DNA from: Hymenobacter negativus | Lineage (GTDB): Bacteria; Bacteroidota; Bacteroidia; Cytophagales; Hymenobacteraceae | Assembly (NCBI RefSeq): GCF_016056375.1 | Contig: NZ_JAEDAE010000002.1 | Span: 310,001-374,000 of the forward strand | Reading direction: 5' to 3' | Length of the DNA stretch: 64,000 nt | Shown: positions 18,266 through 26,328 of the stretch, in pieces | Layout: each line of letters begins with the position of its first letter | How positions within the stretch are numbered: the stretch's first letter is position 1 | Translations under genes and position numbers: made by a program | Notes under the pieces: model-generated | What the model was told of the DNA's origin: nothing | Database searches by the model: none | The model's input: only the letters and a program-made list of their open reading frames with translations

Positions 18266-19192
18266 ATGACACCCGCTGCCCCTTTGCTGCTTTCCGTAGT
18301 GAGCCCCGTGTACCGGGCCGACGTGCTGGTGGCCGAGCTGGTGCAACGGCTGGTGCGGGTGCTGGAGCCCCTTGCGGCCGATTTTGAAATCATTCTGGTC
18401 GACGACCGCAGTCCCGATGAATCCTGGCAGCGGATTCAGACCGAAATGACCCGCGACCCGCGGGTGCACGGCCTGCGCCTGAGCCGCAACTTTGGCCAAC
18501 ACGCGGCCATCACGGCTGGGCTCGACCGCAGCCGGGGCGAGTGGGTAGTGGTGATGGATTGCGACCTGCAGGACCTTCCCGAGGAAATTCCGGCCCTGCT
18601 GGCCCTCGCCCGCCAAGGCTACGACCTAGTACTGGCCCAGCGCACCAACCGCCAGGACTCCTGGAGCAAGAAAATGCTCTCGCGTACCTTCTACCGCATC
18701 CTTACTTACCTCACCGAAACCCCGCAAGACCCCACCGTGGCCAACTTCGGCATCTACCACCGCAAGGTGATTGCAGCCGTGCTGGCCATGCGCGAAAGCA
18801 TCCAATATTTTCCCACCATGGTGCGCTGGGTGGGGTTTCGGCGCGCCTACCTTCCCGTTCAGCACGCCCGCCGCGCTGCCGGCCGCAGCAGCTACAGCCT
18901 CAGCCGCCGCCTTAGCCAGGCTCTGGGAATTATCATGGTCAATACCGATAAGCCCTTGCGCCTTCTCGTGAAGCTGGGCATGCTGCTTACTGGCGGTGCA
19001 CTCCTGTGTGCGGGTGTCCTATTGGCTCGCTGCTGGGTAGGGAAAGTCTATCGTCCGGGTTATGCCAGCCTCATTATTTCCAGTTGGTTTCTAGCCGGGA
19101 TGCTGATGGCAGCACTCGGATTGGTGGGCCTGTACCTGGGCAAAACGTTCGAGCAAGTAAAAAAACGTCCCCTCTATATTGTCGACGAATAA
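18266..19192 (+). CDS. GT2 glycosyltransferase, polyprenyl-phosphate type
   Basis: The 308-residue protein starts at ATG 18266. It has VVSPVYRAD, a LVDDRSPDESW nucleotide motif, LSRNFGQHAAITAGL and the metal-binding VMDCDLQDLPEEIP near residue 95. Two C-terminal helices at about 235-257 and 268-292 end in GLYLGKTFEQVKKRP. That is the layout of GtrB/ArnC/DPM1-like enzymes making polyprenyl-phosphate sugars. It follows a GT-C membrane transferase by 29 bases, which fits a donor-maker/donor-user pair. Confidence 0.88.
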   Translation: MTPAAPLLLSVVSPVYRADVLVAELVQRLVRVLEPLAADFEIILVDDRSPDESWQRIQTEMTRDPRVHGLRLSRNFGQHAAITAGLDRSRGEWVVVMDCDLQDLPEEIPALLALARQGYDLVLAQRTNRQDSWSKKMLSRTFYRILTYLTETPQDPTVANFGIYHRKVIAAVLAMRESIQYFPTMVRWVGFRRAYLPVQHARRAAGRSSYSLSRRLSQALGIIMVNTDKPLRLLVKLGMLLTGGALLCAGVLLARCWVGKVYRPGYASLIISSWFLAGMLMAALGLVGLYLGKTFEQVKKRPLYIVDE

Positions 19193-19219
19193 ACGCGCTG
19201 ACCCAGGCCAATAGCAACC

Positions 19220-20104
19220 ATGACGACGATGCCGGGAATAACCCTGTTTCTGATGACCGAAAAAGGTTACCGCGTGCTTCAGCACATCGTAACGCACCTC
19301 GACTTTTCGGTGGTGGCGCTGGTAGTGAGCACACCGGACCCCCATTTGGTAAATGATTTCTTTGTTGATATCAAGGATTTATGTGCTGAGTTCGGTATTC
19401 CTTTCCAGAGCCGCGCCACGCCCCGTACCGCGCCCACGGCCTACGCGCTGGCAGTGTCGTGGCGTTGGCTTATTACCGATGCGACTACTCTCATTGTGCT
19501 GCACGATAGCCTGCTACCGCGCTACCGTGGCTTTGCGCCCTTGGTCAATTGCCTGATTAATGGCGAGCCTACTATTGGTGTGACGGCCTTATATGGTGGA
19601 ACCGAATATGATGAAGGGCCTATACTGGGGCAGGCCGCCCGCTCTGTTCACTACCCCATGCGTATCGCCGATGCGATTCAGCTGGCGGTGGAGTGCTATT
19701 TAGAGTTGGTAACGCAGCTATGGAATGGACTTCGGACGGGCAAATTGCCCCCCGGTCAGCGTCAGCTTGAGGCTGACGCCACCTACAGTCTATGGCGCGA
19801 CGAGCAGGACTACCGGATTGACTGGCAGACCGATAGCGCCGCCATTAGCCGCTTCGTCGATGCGCTGGGCTGGCCGTACCAGGGAGCCAGCACTTTGCTC
19901 AACGGCCAGTTGCTCCGGGTGCTGGCCGCTACCCCCGAAGCCGACGTACACATCGAAAACCGGACACCGGGCAAAGTCATTTTCGTGCGCGATGGGCAGC
20001 CGGTAGTAGTGTGCGGCACCGGGCTGATTCGCCTCACGGCGCTGCGCACTCACGACGGCAACGACGCCATGCCACTGTCTCAGTTTCGTTCGCGCTTCGA
20101 ATAG
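19220..20104 (+). CDS. Formyltransferase-like protein (MTF/ArnA/sugar N-formyltransferase fold)
   Basis: The 294-residue protein has the 10-formyltetrahydrofolate transferase core: HDSLLPRYRGFAPL with the catalytic-type His at residue 95, and TEYDEGPI with the catalytic-type Asp at residue 131. The spacing of 36 matches ArnA. The usual Asn two residues before the His is Val here (LIVLHDS), so the standard Asn-His-Asp triad is incomplete. The C-terminal part resembles an OB-like Formyl_trans_C domain. In this cluster, a sugar N-formyltransferase acting on Qui4N or Fuc4N is the natural guess. Tight spacing to the preceding gene (27 bases). Confidence 0.75.
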   Translation: MTTMPGITLFLMTEKGYRVLQHIVTHLDFSVVALVVSTPDPHLVNDFFVDIKDLCAEFGIPFQSRATPRTAPTAYALAVSWRWLITDATTLIVLHDSLLPRYRGFAPLVNCLINGEPTIGVTALYGGTEYDEGPILGQAARSVHYPMRIADAIQLAVECYLELVTQLWNGLRTGKLPPGQRQLEADATYSLWRDEQDYRIDWQTDSAAISRFVDALGWPYQGASTLLNGQLLRVLAATPEADVHIENRTPGKVIFVRDGQPVVVCGTGLIRLTALRTHDGNDAMPLSQFRSRFE

Positions 20105-20119
20105 GGGGCGCGCTGGCCG

Positions 20120-20127
20120 TACCTTTG
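20120..20127 (+). promoter_or_regulatory. Promoter TTCG-N20-TACCTTTG before a GT4 gene
   Basis: TACCTTTG is preceded by TTCG at 20096-20099, giving a spacer of 20 bases. The spacing fits Bacteroidota promoters. The next gene starts at 20265, so the leader would be about 130 bases. Confidence 0.5.
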
Positions 20128-20264
20128 CAGGCTCTCCGGCGGCTTATTCCTCTTCCATTCCCTCTAATAGCTTGTGTTAGGAAAGCCCGTGTCACGTTTG
20201 TGAGGCCGACCAACACCGCTCCCGTTTGAGGTGCCGGACTCTTATCCGACGTATTATCCTCTGT

Positions 20265-21335
20265 ATGCGCATTTTATTTCTTGTGCCCTATCCACCCGGT
20301 CGGGCACCGTCTCAACGCTTCCGCTTCGAGCAATACCTGGATGCGCTGACGGCCGCGGGGCATACCTACCACTTGGCCCCGTTCATTTCCGTCGCTACCT
20401 GGAACATTTTGTATCAACCGGGCCGGGCCGGAGCCAAGGCGTTAGGTATTTTGGGCGGGTTTGCCCGTCGGTTCGGGCTGATGTTTCGCGTGCCCAATTA
20501 CGATTTTGTCTTCGTCCACCGCGAGGCCGCGCCCGTGGGGCCGCCCGTATTTGAGTGGATTATTAGCAAAGTACTGCGCAAAAGGATAATATACGATTTT
20601 GACGATGCCATTTGGCTGGCCAATACCTCTGAAGCCAACAAAATTGCTGCCGGTGTGAAATGGCATCATAAGGTGGCTGATATCTGCCGCTGGGCCTACA
20701 AAAACAGCTGTGGCAACGGCTACCTGGCTGACTATGCCCGCCAGTTCAATCCCCGCGCCGTGGTCAACCCCACCACCATTGACACCGTTCACCTGCACAA
20801 CCAAGTGCGCGACCAGGCTGCGCCCGGCCGCCTCGTTATCGGCTGGACCGGCACGCACTCCACCCTCAAGTACCTCGACCAGGTGGTGCCGGTACTGGCC
20901 AAGCTGGAAGCTGAGGGACTGGACTTTGAATTTCGCGTTATTTCCAACCAACCGCCGGCCTTCCCACTAAACTCGTTGGTGTACCTGCCTTGGCGGAAGG
21001 ATACCGAAATAGCCGATTTGCTGGGTTTTCATGTGGGCCTGATGCCGCTGGAAGACGACCCATGGGCCAAAGGCAAATGTGCTTTCAAGGCCTTGCAATA
21101 CATGGCTTTGGGCGTGCCCGCGCTGGTATCCCCCGTTGGAATGAATACCGAAGTCGTACAACACGGTTATAATGGTTTTGTGTGCGCCAACTCCGCCGAA
21201 TGGGAAGCAAGCCTGCGCCAACTTCTGGCCGATGCCAGGTTGCGGCAACACCTCGGCGCTGCCGCCCGTGCCACCATTGAGCAACGCTATTCGGTGCGAG
21301 CCAATACGCCCAACTTCCTGAACCTGTTTAGCTAA
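20265..21335 (+). CDS. Glycosyltransferase, GT4-like (GT-B fold)
   Basis: The ATG at 20265 gives 356 residues beginning MRILFLVPYPPGRAPSQRFRF (partly quoted), a common start for this glycosyltransferase group; a TTG at 20226 would add 13 residues. The middle contains IIYDFDDAIW, and the C-terminal domain has IGWTGTHSTLKYL, then VGLMPLEDDPWAKGKCAFK and GVPALVSPVGMN. These are signatures of GT4-like enzymes of surface glycan clusters. It has its own likely promoter. It converges with the membrane protein on the other strand with an 11-base gap and no terminator hairpin. Confidence 0.85.
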   Translation: MRILFLVPYPPGRAPSQRFRFEQYLDALTAAGHTYHLAPFISVATWNILYQPGRAGAKALGILGGFARRFGLMFRVPNYDFVFVHREAAPVGPPVFEWIISKVLRKRIIYDFDDAIWLANTSEANKIAAGVKWHHKVADICRWAYKNSCGNGYLADYARQFNPRAVVNPTTIDTVHLHNQVRDQAAPGRLVIGWTGTHSTLKYLDQVVPVLAKLEAEGLDFEFRVISNQPPAFPLNSLVYLPWRKDTEIADLLGFHVGLMPLEDDPWAKGKCAFKALQYMALGVPALVSPVGMNTEVVQHGYNGFVCANSAEWEASLRQLLADARLRQHLGAAARATIEQRYSVRANTPNFLNLFS

Positions 21336-21346
21336 GCCGGCTAGGA

Positions 21347-22708
21347 TTATGCCTGCGCCAGGCGTGGTACGCCCGCTACGCGGCGTTGTCCTGCCCGGGC
21401 GGCCGCCTGCGGCACCGTTATGCTCTGCAAAATGTACAAGCCGCTGAGGTAGAAGGGCATCAGCGGAATCTTGTAGCGCACCAGCGTGCCAAAATTGCCG
21501 CTGGAAATGCCCACGGAAATCGCGAAAATCAGGCTAAATACGAAGCAAAGCGTGAGTACGGGCACGCTGCCGATTGCGCCAATGGTCTTGAAAAACCCTA
21601 CGCGCCAGAAGATGCGCATCGTGAGCAACAGAAAGTACGTGGCTTCGAGGGCCGAGAGCAGCATGGTTGGGTTGCGGGCTTCCCACAGGAAGGGTCGGAA
21701 TAGCGCCACAATAATGGCCTGAGGCGCAAGCTTGGCCATGCCCCCAAGGGTACCGTCCTGGGCACCGATGTTATAGCCGGAACCCTGCTCTGTTTTACTA
21801 ACGCGTTGGAGGTAGTCAGCGGTGACTTTGCTTTGTTCACCTATCTTATCCAGATTAAAACGCTCATCGGCAGCAGCCAGTTGCGACATTGCAAAAACCG
21901 CGACCACTGCTCCTACACCCAGAAACAATGGCTTGGCCACCCAGCGCACCGCTGCGCTTTTGATGTTGCGCGTGTTTTCATTGAATACCCACAGTAGGGC
22001 TGGCGGCATAAAAGCGAGAAGAATATACGTCTTCATCGACAGAATAACTGCGCCCATAAGCAAGCCTACTAACAGGCAGCGAAGAATATTCTTACGCTCA
22101 ATGGCCCCCCGGTAAAAGCAGTAGAAAAGCCAGCCCAATGCCCCCAGGCATAGTGAGTCTTTCAGCAGCCCCGACCCCCAGAAAAAAACAGAAGGCAGAA
22201 AAAACACGGAAATGGCTAATTCCTTGTACACCTGCGGCCGAATTTTGGCAAACGTCATGTACATCATCCACATACCGCTGAAAGTTATGGCTGCGAACAG
22301 CACAGCGATAACCGTATAGGTATCAAAGCTTAATAAAGCTAATACAGCCGCTACCCGAATTACGAAGTACTCGTTACTACCGTGACCAAACCAGTATAGC
22401 TGGCCGGTATATTTAGCAATAGCCGGAGTTATATCGCCCGAACTGGTGACCAGTTCTAGGCCTGCAGCAAAGGAGTCGCCGAAGGCGTGATAGACCACAC
22501 TGGCCTGTTTGTAGTAGTTGTTAGTATCTCCGCCGTACAGGGTGTGGTACAGAATGCCGAGTGCAATGGCACCCACTACTTTGACTGTCAGAGCAGGAAT
22601 AAAATACTTTTTGGTGTACACGTTCGTCACCGAACTGCGCATCCCGTAGGCTATGCCATAAATAAGGGCCAGGTAAAACGGGGTAATATATAAATCCTTT
22701 AGCTCCAT
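21347..22708 (-). CDS. Polytopic membrane protein, candidate glycan polymerase (Wzy/EpsG-like)
   Basis: The 453-residue protein has about eleven hydrophobic segments. After the second helix there is GGDTNNYYKQA, similar in place and sequence to the D-x-x-x-Y motif of EpsG/Wzy-like polymerases. A basic C-terminal loop reads FGTLVRYKIPLMPFY. Such charged motifs flanking large loops are seen in O-antigen polymerases, but the family is very diverse and I cannot confirm it. The gene lies on the strand opposite to the cluster, with a TPR gene just upstream in the same direction. No other polymerase candidate was seen in the cluster. Confidence 0.7.
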   Translation of the reverse strand: MELKDLYITPFYLALIYGIAYGMRSSVTNVYTKKYFIPALTVKVVGAIALGILYHTLYGGDTNNYYKQASVVYHAFGDSFAAGLELVTSSGDITPAIAKYTGQLYWFGHGSNEYFVIRVAAVLALLSFDTYTVIAVLFAAITFSGMWMMYMTFAKIRPQVYKELAISVFFLPSVFFWGSGLLKDSLCLGALGWLFYCFYRGAIERKNILRCLLVGLLMGAVILSMKTYILLAFMPPALLWVFNENTRNIKSAAVRWVAKPLFLGVGAVVAVFAMSQLAAADERFNLDKIGEQSKVTADYLQRVSKTEQGSGYNIGAQDGTLGGMAKLAPQAIIVALFRPFLWEARNPTMLLSALEATYFLLLTMRIFWRVGFFKTIGAIGSVPVLTLCFVFSLIFAISVGISSGNFGTLVRYKIPLMPFYLSGLYILQSITVPQAAARAGQRRVAGVPRLAQA

Positions 22709-22718
22709 AATGCGCTGG

Positions 22719-23972
22719 CTAGGCTTTGCCGTTCTTTTTCAGCCACGCCTTAGCCTCTTTGTATTGTTCCGATTTGTGGTCGGCTTTGTCGGCCACTACT
22801 TCATAATATCGTTTGGCGGCCGGTAGGTCCTTGTCCTTCACCGCAAGGCGCGCCAGGTTGGCATTGGCAAACAAATAAAACCCACCGGAAGTGTCGCCCG
22901 TGCTTTCGGCAAATACGATGCACCGCTGATAATAATCTTTGGCTTTGGCGATGTCGCGGTAGCGGTTCTGCATCAGGTAGCCCAGGAAATAGCTGGCGTA
23001 GCGCCCGCTGATGCCTTCGTAGCCCGGCATGCCTTTGTTAATCTTATCCAGGATTTCGCGGCTCACCCGCTCGCAGTCCGTGAATTCGCCCTGGTCGTAG
23101 GCCAGCAGGGCATAGAATCGCTGGAAATAGCCGTTATCCGGAAACTTATTGGCTAAGTATTTGGCCACGGGCATGGCTTCTTCGGCGTTATTTTCCTCGT
23201 TTTTGAGGATGCCCATGAGAAACACCCGCGCCTCGGTGGCAGTGTAAAAGCCATTGACGGCCACGCTTCGCAATTGCTCCAGCCCGAGCTTCTTGTCACC
23301 CTTCGGGAAGAACAATAATACGGGCTTGAGCAGCGGATAATTATCGGGAATCCAGACGGCGTAATAATTAAACAGGGCTTGTCCGAACTGAAATTCCGGG
23401 CTCAGTCCATTCGCTTCCTGGCTCTTTTTTAGATAGTTGAGCGAGCGTCGGGCACCTACTGTGGCCTTACGCCAGTCGTGCCGTTCGGCGTGTAGGCGGG
23501 CATCGAAGCCGTAAGCGGCCGAGAGAAAGAAACTGGCTTCGTAGTTGTGATTATCCGCGTCGTAGAGGGCTTGGGCCTTGGTGATGGCCGTGTCCATGTA
23601 GGCGAAAAAAGGCTTGTCGTACTGCGTGCTCTGGAAATTGGTAGGGCGAATTTTCCACCAAGTGCTCAGCCCCAGCATAAAATACGCCATGGGGTGGTTG
23701 GGGTAGCGGCGGCGCAACGAGCGGAATTGCTTTTCGGCTTTGTCGAACTTGAAGTTGTAAATATTATAGACGGCTCCGTCCAGTTCCATCTGGATATCCT
23801 TATCCATCAACAGCCAGCCTTTGGTATCGATGGCCGATGGCAGTACGCCCACCGAGTCGAGTGCCACCGTCTTCATCGGGGGCGGGGTGCGGATTGTATC
23901 GGGCGTTTGGGCCCTGCCCAGGAATGGCAGCATGAGCAACCCCAAGCAGATACAAAACAGCGAACGCAGCAT
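22719..23972 (-). CDS. Secreted TPR-repeat protein
   Basis: The start chosen is the ATG complementary to 23970-23972, giving 417 residues that begin with a clear signal peptide (MLRSLFCICLGLLMLPFLGRAQ, shortened here: LRSLFCICLGLLMLPFLG then RAQ). The open frame continues upstream only into the divergent peptidase. The mature protein has a series of tetratricopeptide-like helices (for example QFRSLRRRYPNHPMAYFMLG and later repeats), which suggests a periplasmic or envelope scaffold. It ends 11 bases before the polytopic protein downstream and is probably co-transcribed with it. Its partner is unknown. Confidence 0.85.
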   Translation of the reverse strand: MLRSLFCICLGLLMLPFLGRAQTPDTIRTPPPMKTVALDSVGVLPSAIDTKGWLLMDKDIQMELDGAVYNIYNFKFDKAEKQFRSLRRRYPNHPMAYFMLGLSTWWKIRPTNFQSTQYDKPFFAYMDTAITKAQALYDADNHNYEASFFLSAAYGFDARLHAERHDWRKATVGARRSLNYLKKSQEANGLSPEFQFGQALFNYYAVWIPDNYPLLKPVLLFFPKGDKKLGLEQLRSVAVNGFYTATEARVFLMGILKNEENNAEEAMPVAKYLANKFPDNGYFQRFYALLAYDQGEFTDCERVSREILDKINKGMPGYEGISGRYASYFLGYLMQNRYRDIAKAKDYYQRCIVFAESTGDTSGGFYLFANANLARLAVKDKDLPAAKRYYEVVADKADHKSEQYKEAKAWLKKNGKA

Positions 23973-24065
23973 AGAATGAGAGTAGATAGCAGTCCCAAAC
24001 CGTTGTTCTTCCGGCACGGATTGGGAAGTGGAGGGAACGGGCCTGCTAAAGTACGGAGTTTGCCC

Positions 24066-24073
24066 TAGCTTTG
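24066..24073 (+). promoter_or_regulatory. Putative -7 element TAGCTTTG before the metallopeptidase
   Basis: TAGCTTTG matches the -7 consensus and ends 19 bases before the ATG at 24093, inside the 120-base divergent gap with the TPR gene. No clear -33 box. Confidence 0.42.
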
Positions 24074-24092
24074 GCCGTACTTCCTCCTGCTT

Positions 24093-25007
24093 ATGCACCT
24101 GCTCCACTCGCTTTGCCGCCTGCCGGCCCCCGCCGGCAACGAAGCTGCGCTCACCCAATTTGTACTCAATTATGTCCGGCAGCAGCAGGGCACCTGGCGG
24201 TACCAGCCCCAGATTATCGCCGATGAGCGGTTCCAGGACTGTATTCTGCTGGTCTTCGGGCAGCCGCGCACGGCTGTTTTTGCCCACCTCGATAGTATCG
24301 GCTTCACGGTGCGCTATGGCCGGCAGCTGGTCCGAATTGGCGGCCCGCAGGCCGAAGCGGGGTACCGCCTGGTAGGAAAGGATTCGCAAGGAGAAGTAGA
24401 CTGTACGTTAACCGTTGACGAAGAAACGGGTGAACTGGGTTACGCGTTCCACCGCGATATTGACCGGGGCACCGAGCTGACTTTCTACTGCGACTTCCGC
24501 GAAACGGCCACCACCGTGCAAAGCTGCTACCTCGACAACCGCCTCGGCGTGTGGAATGCCCTGCGCCTGTGCGAAACCCTGGAGCACGGCATTGTCGCCT
24601 TCTCGTGCTGGGAAGAGCACGGCGGGGGCTCGGTGGCCTACCTGGCCCGGTACATCTACGAAACCTACGGTGTGCGCCAGGCCCTGATTTCGGACATCAC
24701 CTGGGTCACCGAGGGCGTACACGCTGGCCAGGGCTGCGCCATCTCACTGCGCGACTCACTCATTCCGCGACGGGCTTATGTCGACCGCATCCGGGCCATC
24801 GCGGCCAGCTCAGGCATTCCTTATCAGTTGGAGGTTGAAGGTAGCGGCGGCTCCGATGCCAAGGAGCTACAGCACGCCGCCGCACCCTGGGACTGGTGTT
24901 TTGTCGGCGCGCCCGAAGACCACGTGCATACGCCTAATGAGCTAGTAGTCAAGCATGATATCGAGAGCATGCTGGCGCTATACCAGGTCTTGCTGCGTGA
25001 ACTATAG
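24093..25007 (+). CDS. M42/M20-like metallopeptidase
   Basis: The 304-residue cytosolic protein has a dinuclear-zinc aminopeptidase pattern: FAHLDSIGF (first metal ligands), YLDNRLG (bridging Asp), CWEEHGGG (catalytic Glu and ligand), [19 protein letters not shown] and EDHVHTPNE (final His). These match M42 glutamyl aminopeptidase/endoglucanase-like proteins. At 304 residues it is shorter than typical M42 members of about 340-360. It is unrelated to glycan synthesis and marks the edge of the cluster, followed closely by an acyltransferase with its own promoter. Confidence 0.8.
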   Translation: MHLLHSLCRLPAPAGNEAALTQFVLNYVRQQQGTWRYQPQIIADERFQDCILLVFGQPRTAVFAHLDSIGFTVRYGRQLVRIGGPQAEAGYRLVGKDSQGEVDCTLTVDEETGELGYAFHRDIDRGTELTFYCDFRETATTVQSCYLDNRLGVWNALRLCETLEHGIVAFSCWEEHGGGSVAYLARYIYETYGVRQALISDITWVTEGVHAGQGCAISLRDSLIPRRAYVDRIRAIAASSGIPYQLEVEGSGGSDAKELQHAAAPWDWCFVGAPEDHVHTPNELVVKHDIESMLALYQVLLREL

Positions 25008-25018
25008 GAGCACGGACG

Positions 25019-25026
25019 TACCTTTG
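25019..25026 (+). promoter_or_regulatory. TACCTTTG six bases before an ATG (possible leaderless transcript)
   Basis: TACCTTTG ends six bases before the ATG at 25033. In Bacteroidota the transcript begins a few bases after this element, so the mRNA would have almost no leader. It supports 25033 over the in-frame start at 24955. Confidence 0.5.
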
Positions 25027-25032
25027 CCCTAT

Positions 25033-26232
25033 ATGTCTATAATCGTACCTGCGTCCCCTTTATTAAAAGATAAACCCGTCGTTCCTCGCTTGCTTAGCTA
25101 TCAGGAATTGGATATTCTCCACGCGTTGCGGGGATTTTGTGCCTTCTACGTCGTCGTTTTTCACGCCAAGTTTTTGTTGTGGTCGGGTGGTACTGAGTAC
25201 CTGCGGGCCTTTCCCCGGGCGGGCTGGAGTCCGCTGCAGTACATTGCCTTTATCGGCGATATGCTCAGCTCGGCAGGCTACGAAATGGTGATTTTCTTTT
25301 TTGTGCTTTCGGGGTTTTTCATCCGGTATGCGCAGCTCAAAAAGCACCGCCCGGCTTTCCGGTTCTACCTCAACCGCATTGTGCGTATTTATCCTCCTTA
25401 TCTGGCCTCGCTGGTGCTGGGAGGCGTGGTGCTGGCCTACGTGGCCTCAGCGCATCCGGCGCTGATGACCAACTCCATCGGCCGCGAGCTCAACGCAGGC
25501 CTGCTCGGGGCGTGGCACGAGCTGCACCCGCTTACGCTGCGGGCCGTGGGCCGCGCCATCCTGTTTCTGAAGCCCGGCGAACACTACTTCGGCTACAATG
25601 GCGTGTACTGGTCGTTGTTGCCCGAGGCCCTTTTTTACTTGGCAGTACCCCTGGCTTTCTGGCGTATTCGGTACTACTACGCGCTATCGGCGGCCTTTTA
25701 CGCGTTCGGCGTTGTGGCCAGTGTGCTGCACCTAGACACCGGGTTTTTAGGTGATTTCCTGTTTCTGTTTAATGGCTATTTTGCTTTGGGCGTGGGGCTT
25801 TATGATGTGGTCGTAACGCGCTCCAACTGGCTGCCGGCATTCCGGCGGGTTTCTGGCTTCTGGCTGGTGCTGGGCACTGGCGCGCTGATGCTGTTGCTCA
25901 TTGCCATGGCCGCGTTGCACCTGCGGCTGTTGTCGGGGCCGGTGGCTTCTGTGCTGGCCGTGCTCAGTGTGTCGGCGTTGCTGGCAGGGCGCGTCAGCCG
26001 GCAAAACCTACTGGTGCGGGCATTCCATGAAGTCGGCATTTTCAGCTTTTCGCTCTATCTGTATCACTTCCCACTACTCATTCTGGGTTATGTTGGCATT
26101 GTCGCACTTACGGGAGAATTAGTGAGCTACACCCGCTACTATTGGGTAACGCTGCCGCTGATAACGGCCGGTTGTTTCGCCCTCTATTACATCACAGAGC
26201 GGGCCGCAGTGCGGTTTTTTCGAGGCACTTGA
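25033..26232 (+). CDS. Acyltransferase family 3 membrane protein
   Basis: From ATG 25033 the protein has 399 residues. The first helix region reads LDILHALRGFCAFYVVVFHAKF, with the R and FH of acyltransferase-3. EMVIFFFVLSGFFIRY and FYLNRIVRIYPPYLASL follow, then about eight more helices. It probably O-acylates a surface carbohydrate. It is the second enzyme of this kind in the window (the other starts at 10852) and the two are only distantly alike. An upstream in-frame start at 24955 would lie inside the peptidase gene and is not preferred. Confidence 0.87.
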   Translation: MSIIVPASPLLKDKPVVPRLLSYQELDILHALRGFCAFYVVVFHAKFLLWSGGTEYLRAFPRAGWSPLQYIAFIGDMLSSAGYEMVIFFFVLSGFFIRYAQLKKHRPAFRFYLNRIVRIYPPYLASLVLGGVVLAYVASAHPALMTNSIGRELNAGLLGAWHELHPLTLRAVGRAILFLKPGEHYFGYNGVYWSLLPEALFYLAVPLAFWRIRYYYALSAAFYAFGVVASVLHLDTGFLGDFLFLFNGYFALGVGLYDVVVTRSNWLPAFRRVSGFWLVLGTGALMLLLIAMAALHLRLLSGPVASVLAVLSVSALLAGRVSRQNLLVRAFHEVGIFSFSLYLYHFPLLILGYVGIVALTGELVSYTRYYWVTLPLITAGCFALYYITERAAVRFFRGT

Positions 26233-26328
26233 TTATGAAGTGGATGGGAAAGTAGTTTTCGCAGCAATTTCCGCTATTTTGCGAGCCGAAAACCGCTTAA
26301 CTCACTTTTTCCCACCCATTTCATTTTT

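Noticed and set aside
26233..26328. Imperfect inverted sequence upstream of hppA as a riboswitch
   Set aside because: Pairing needs several gaps and matches no known riboswitch core.
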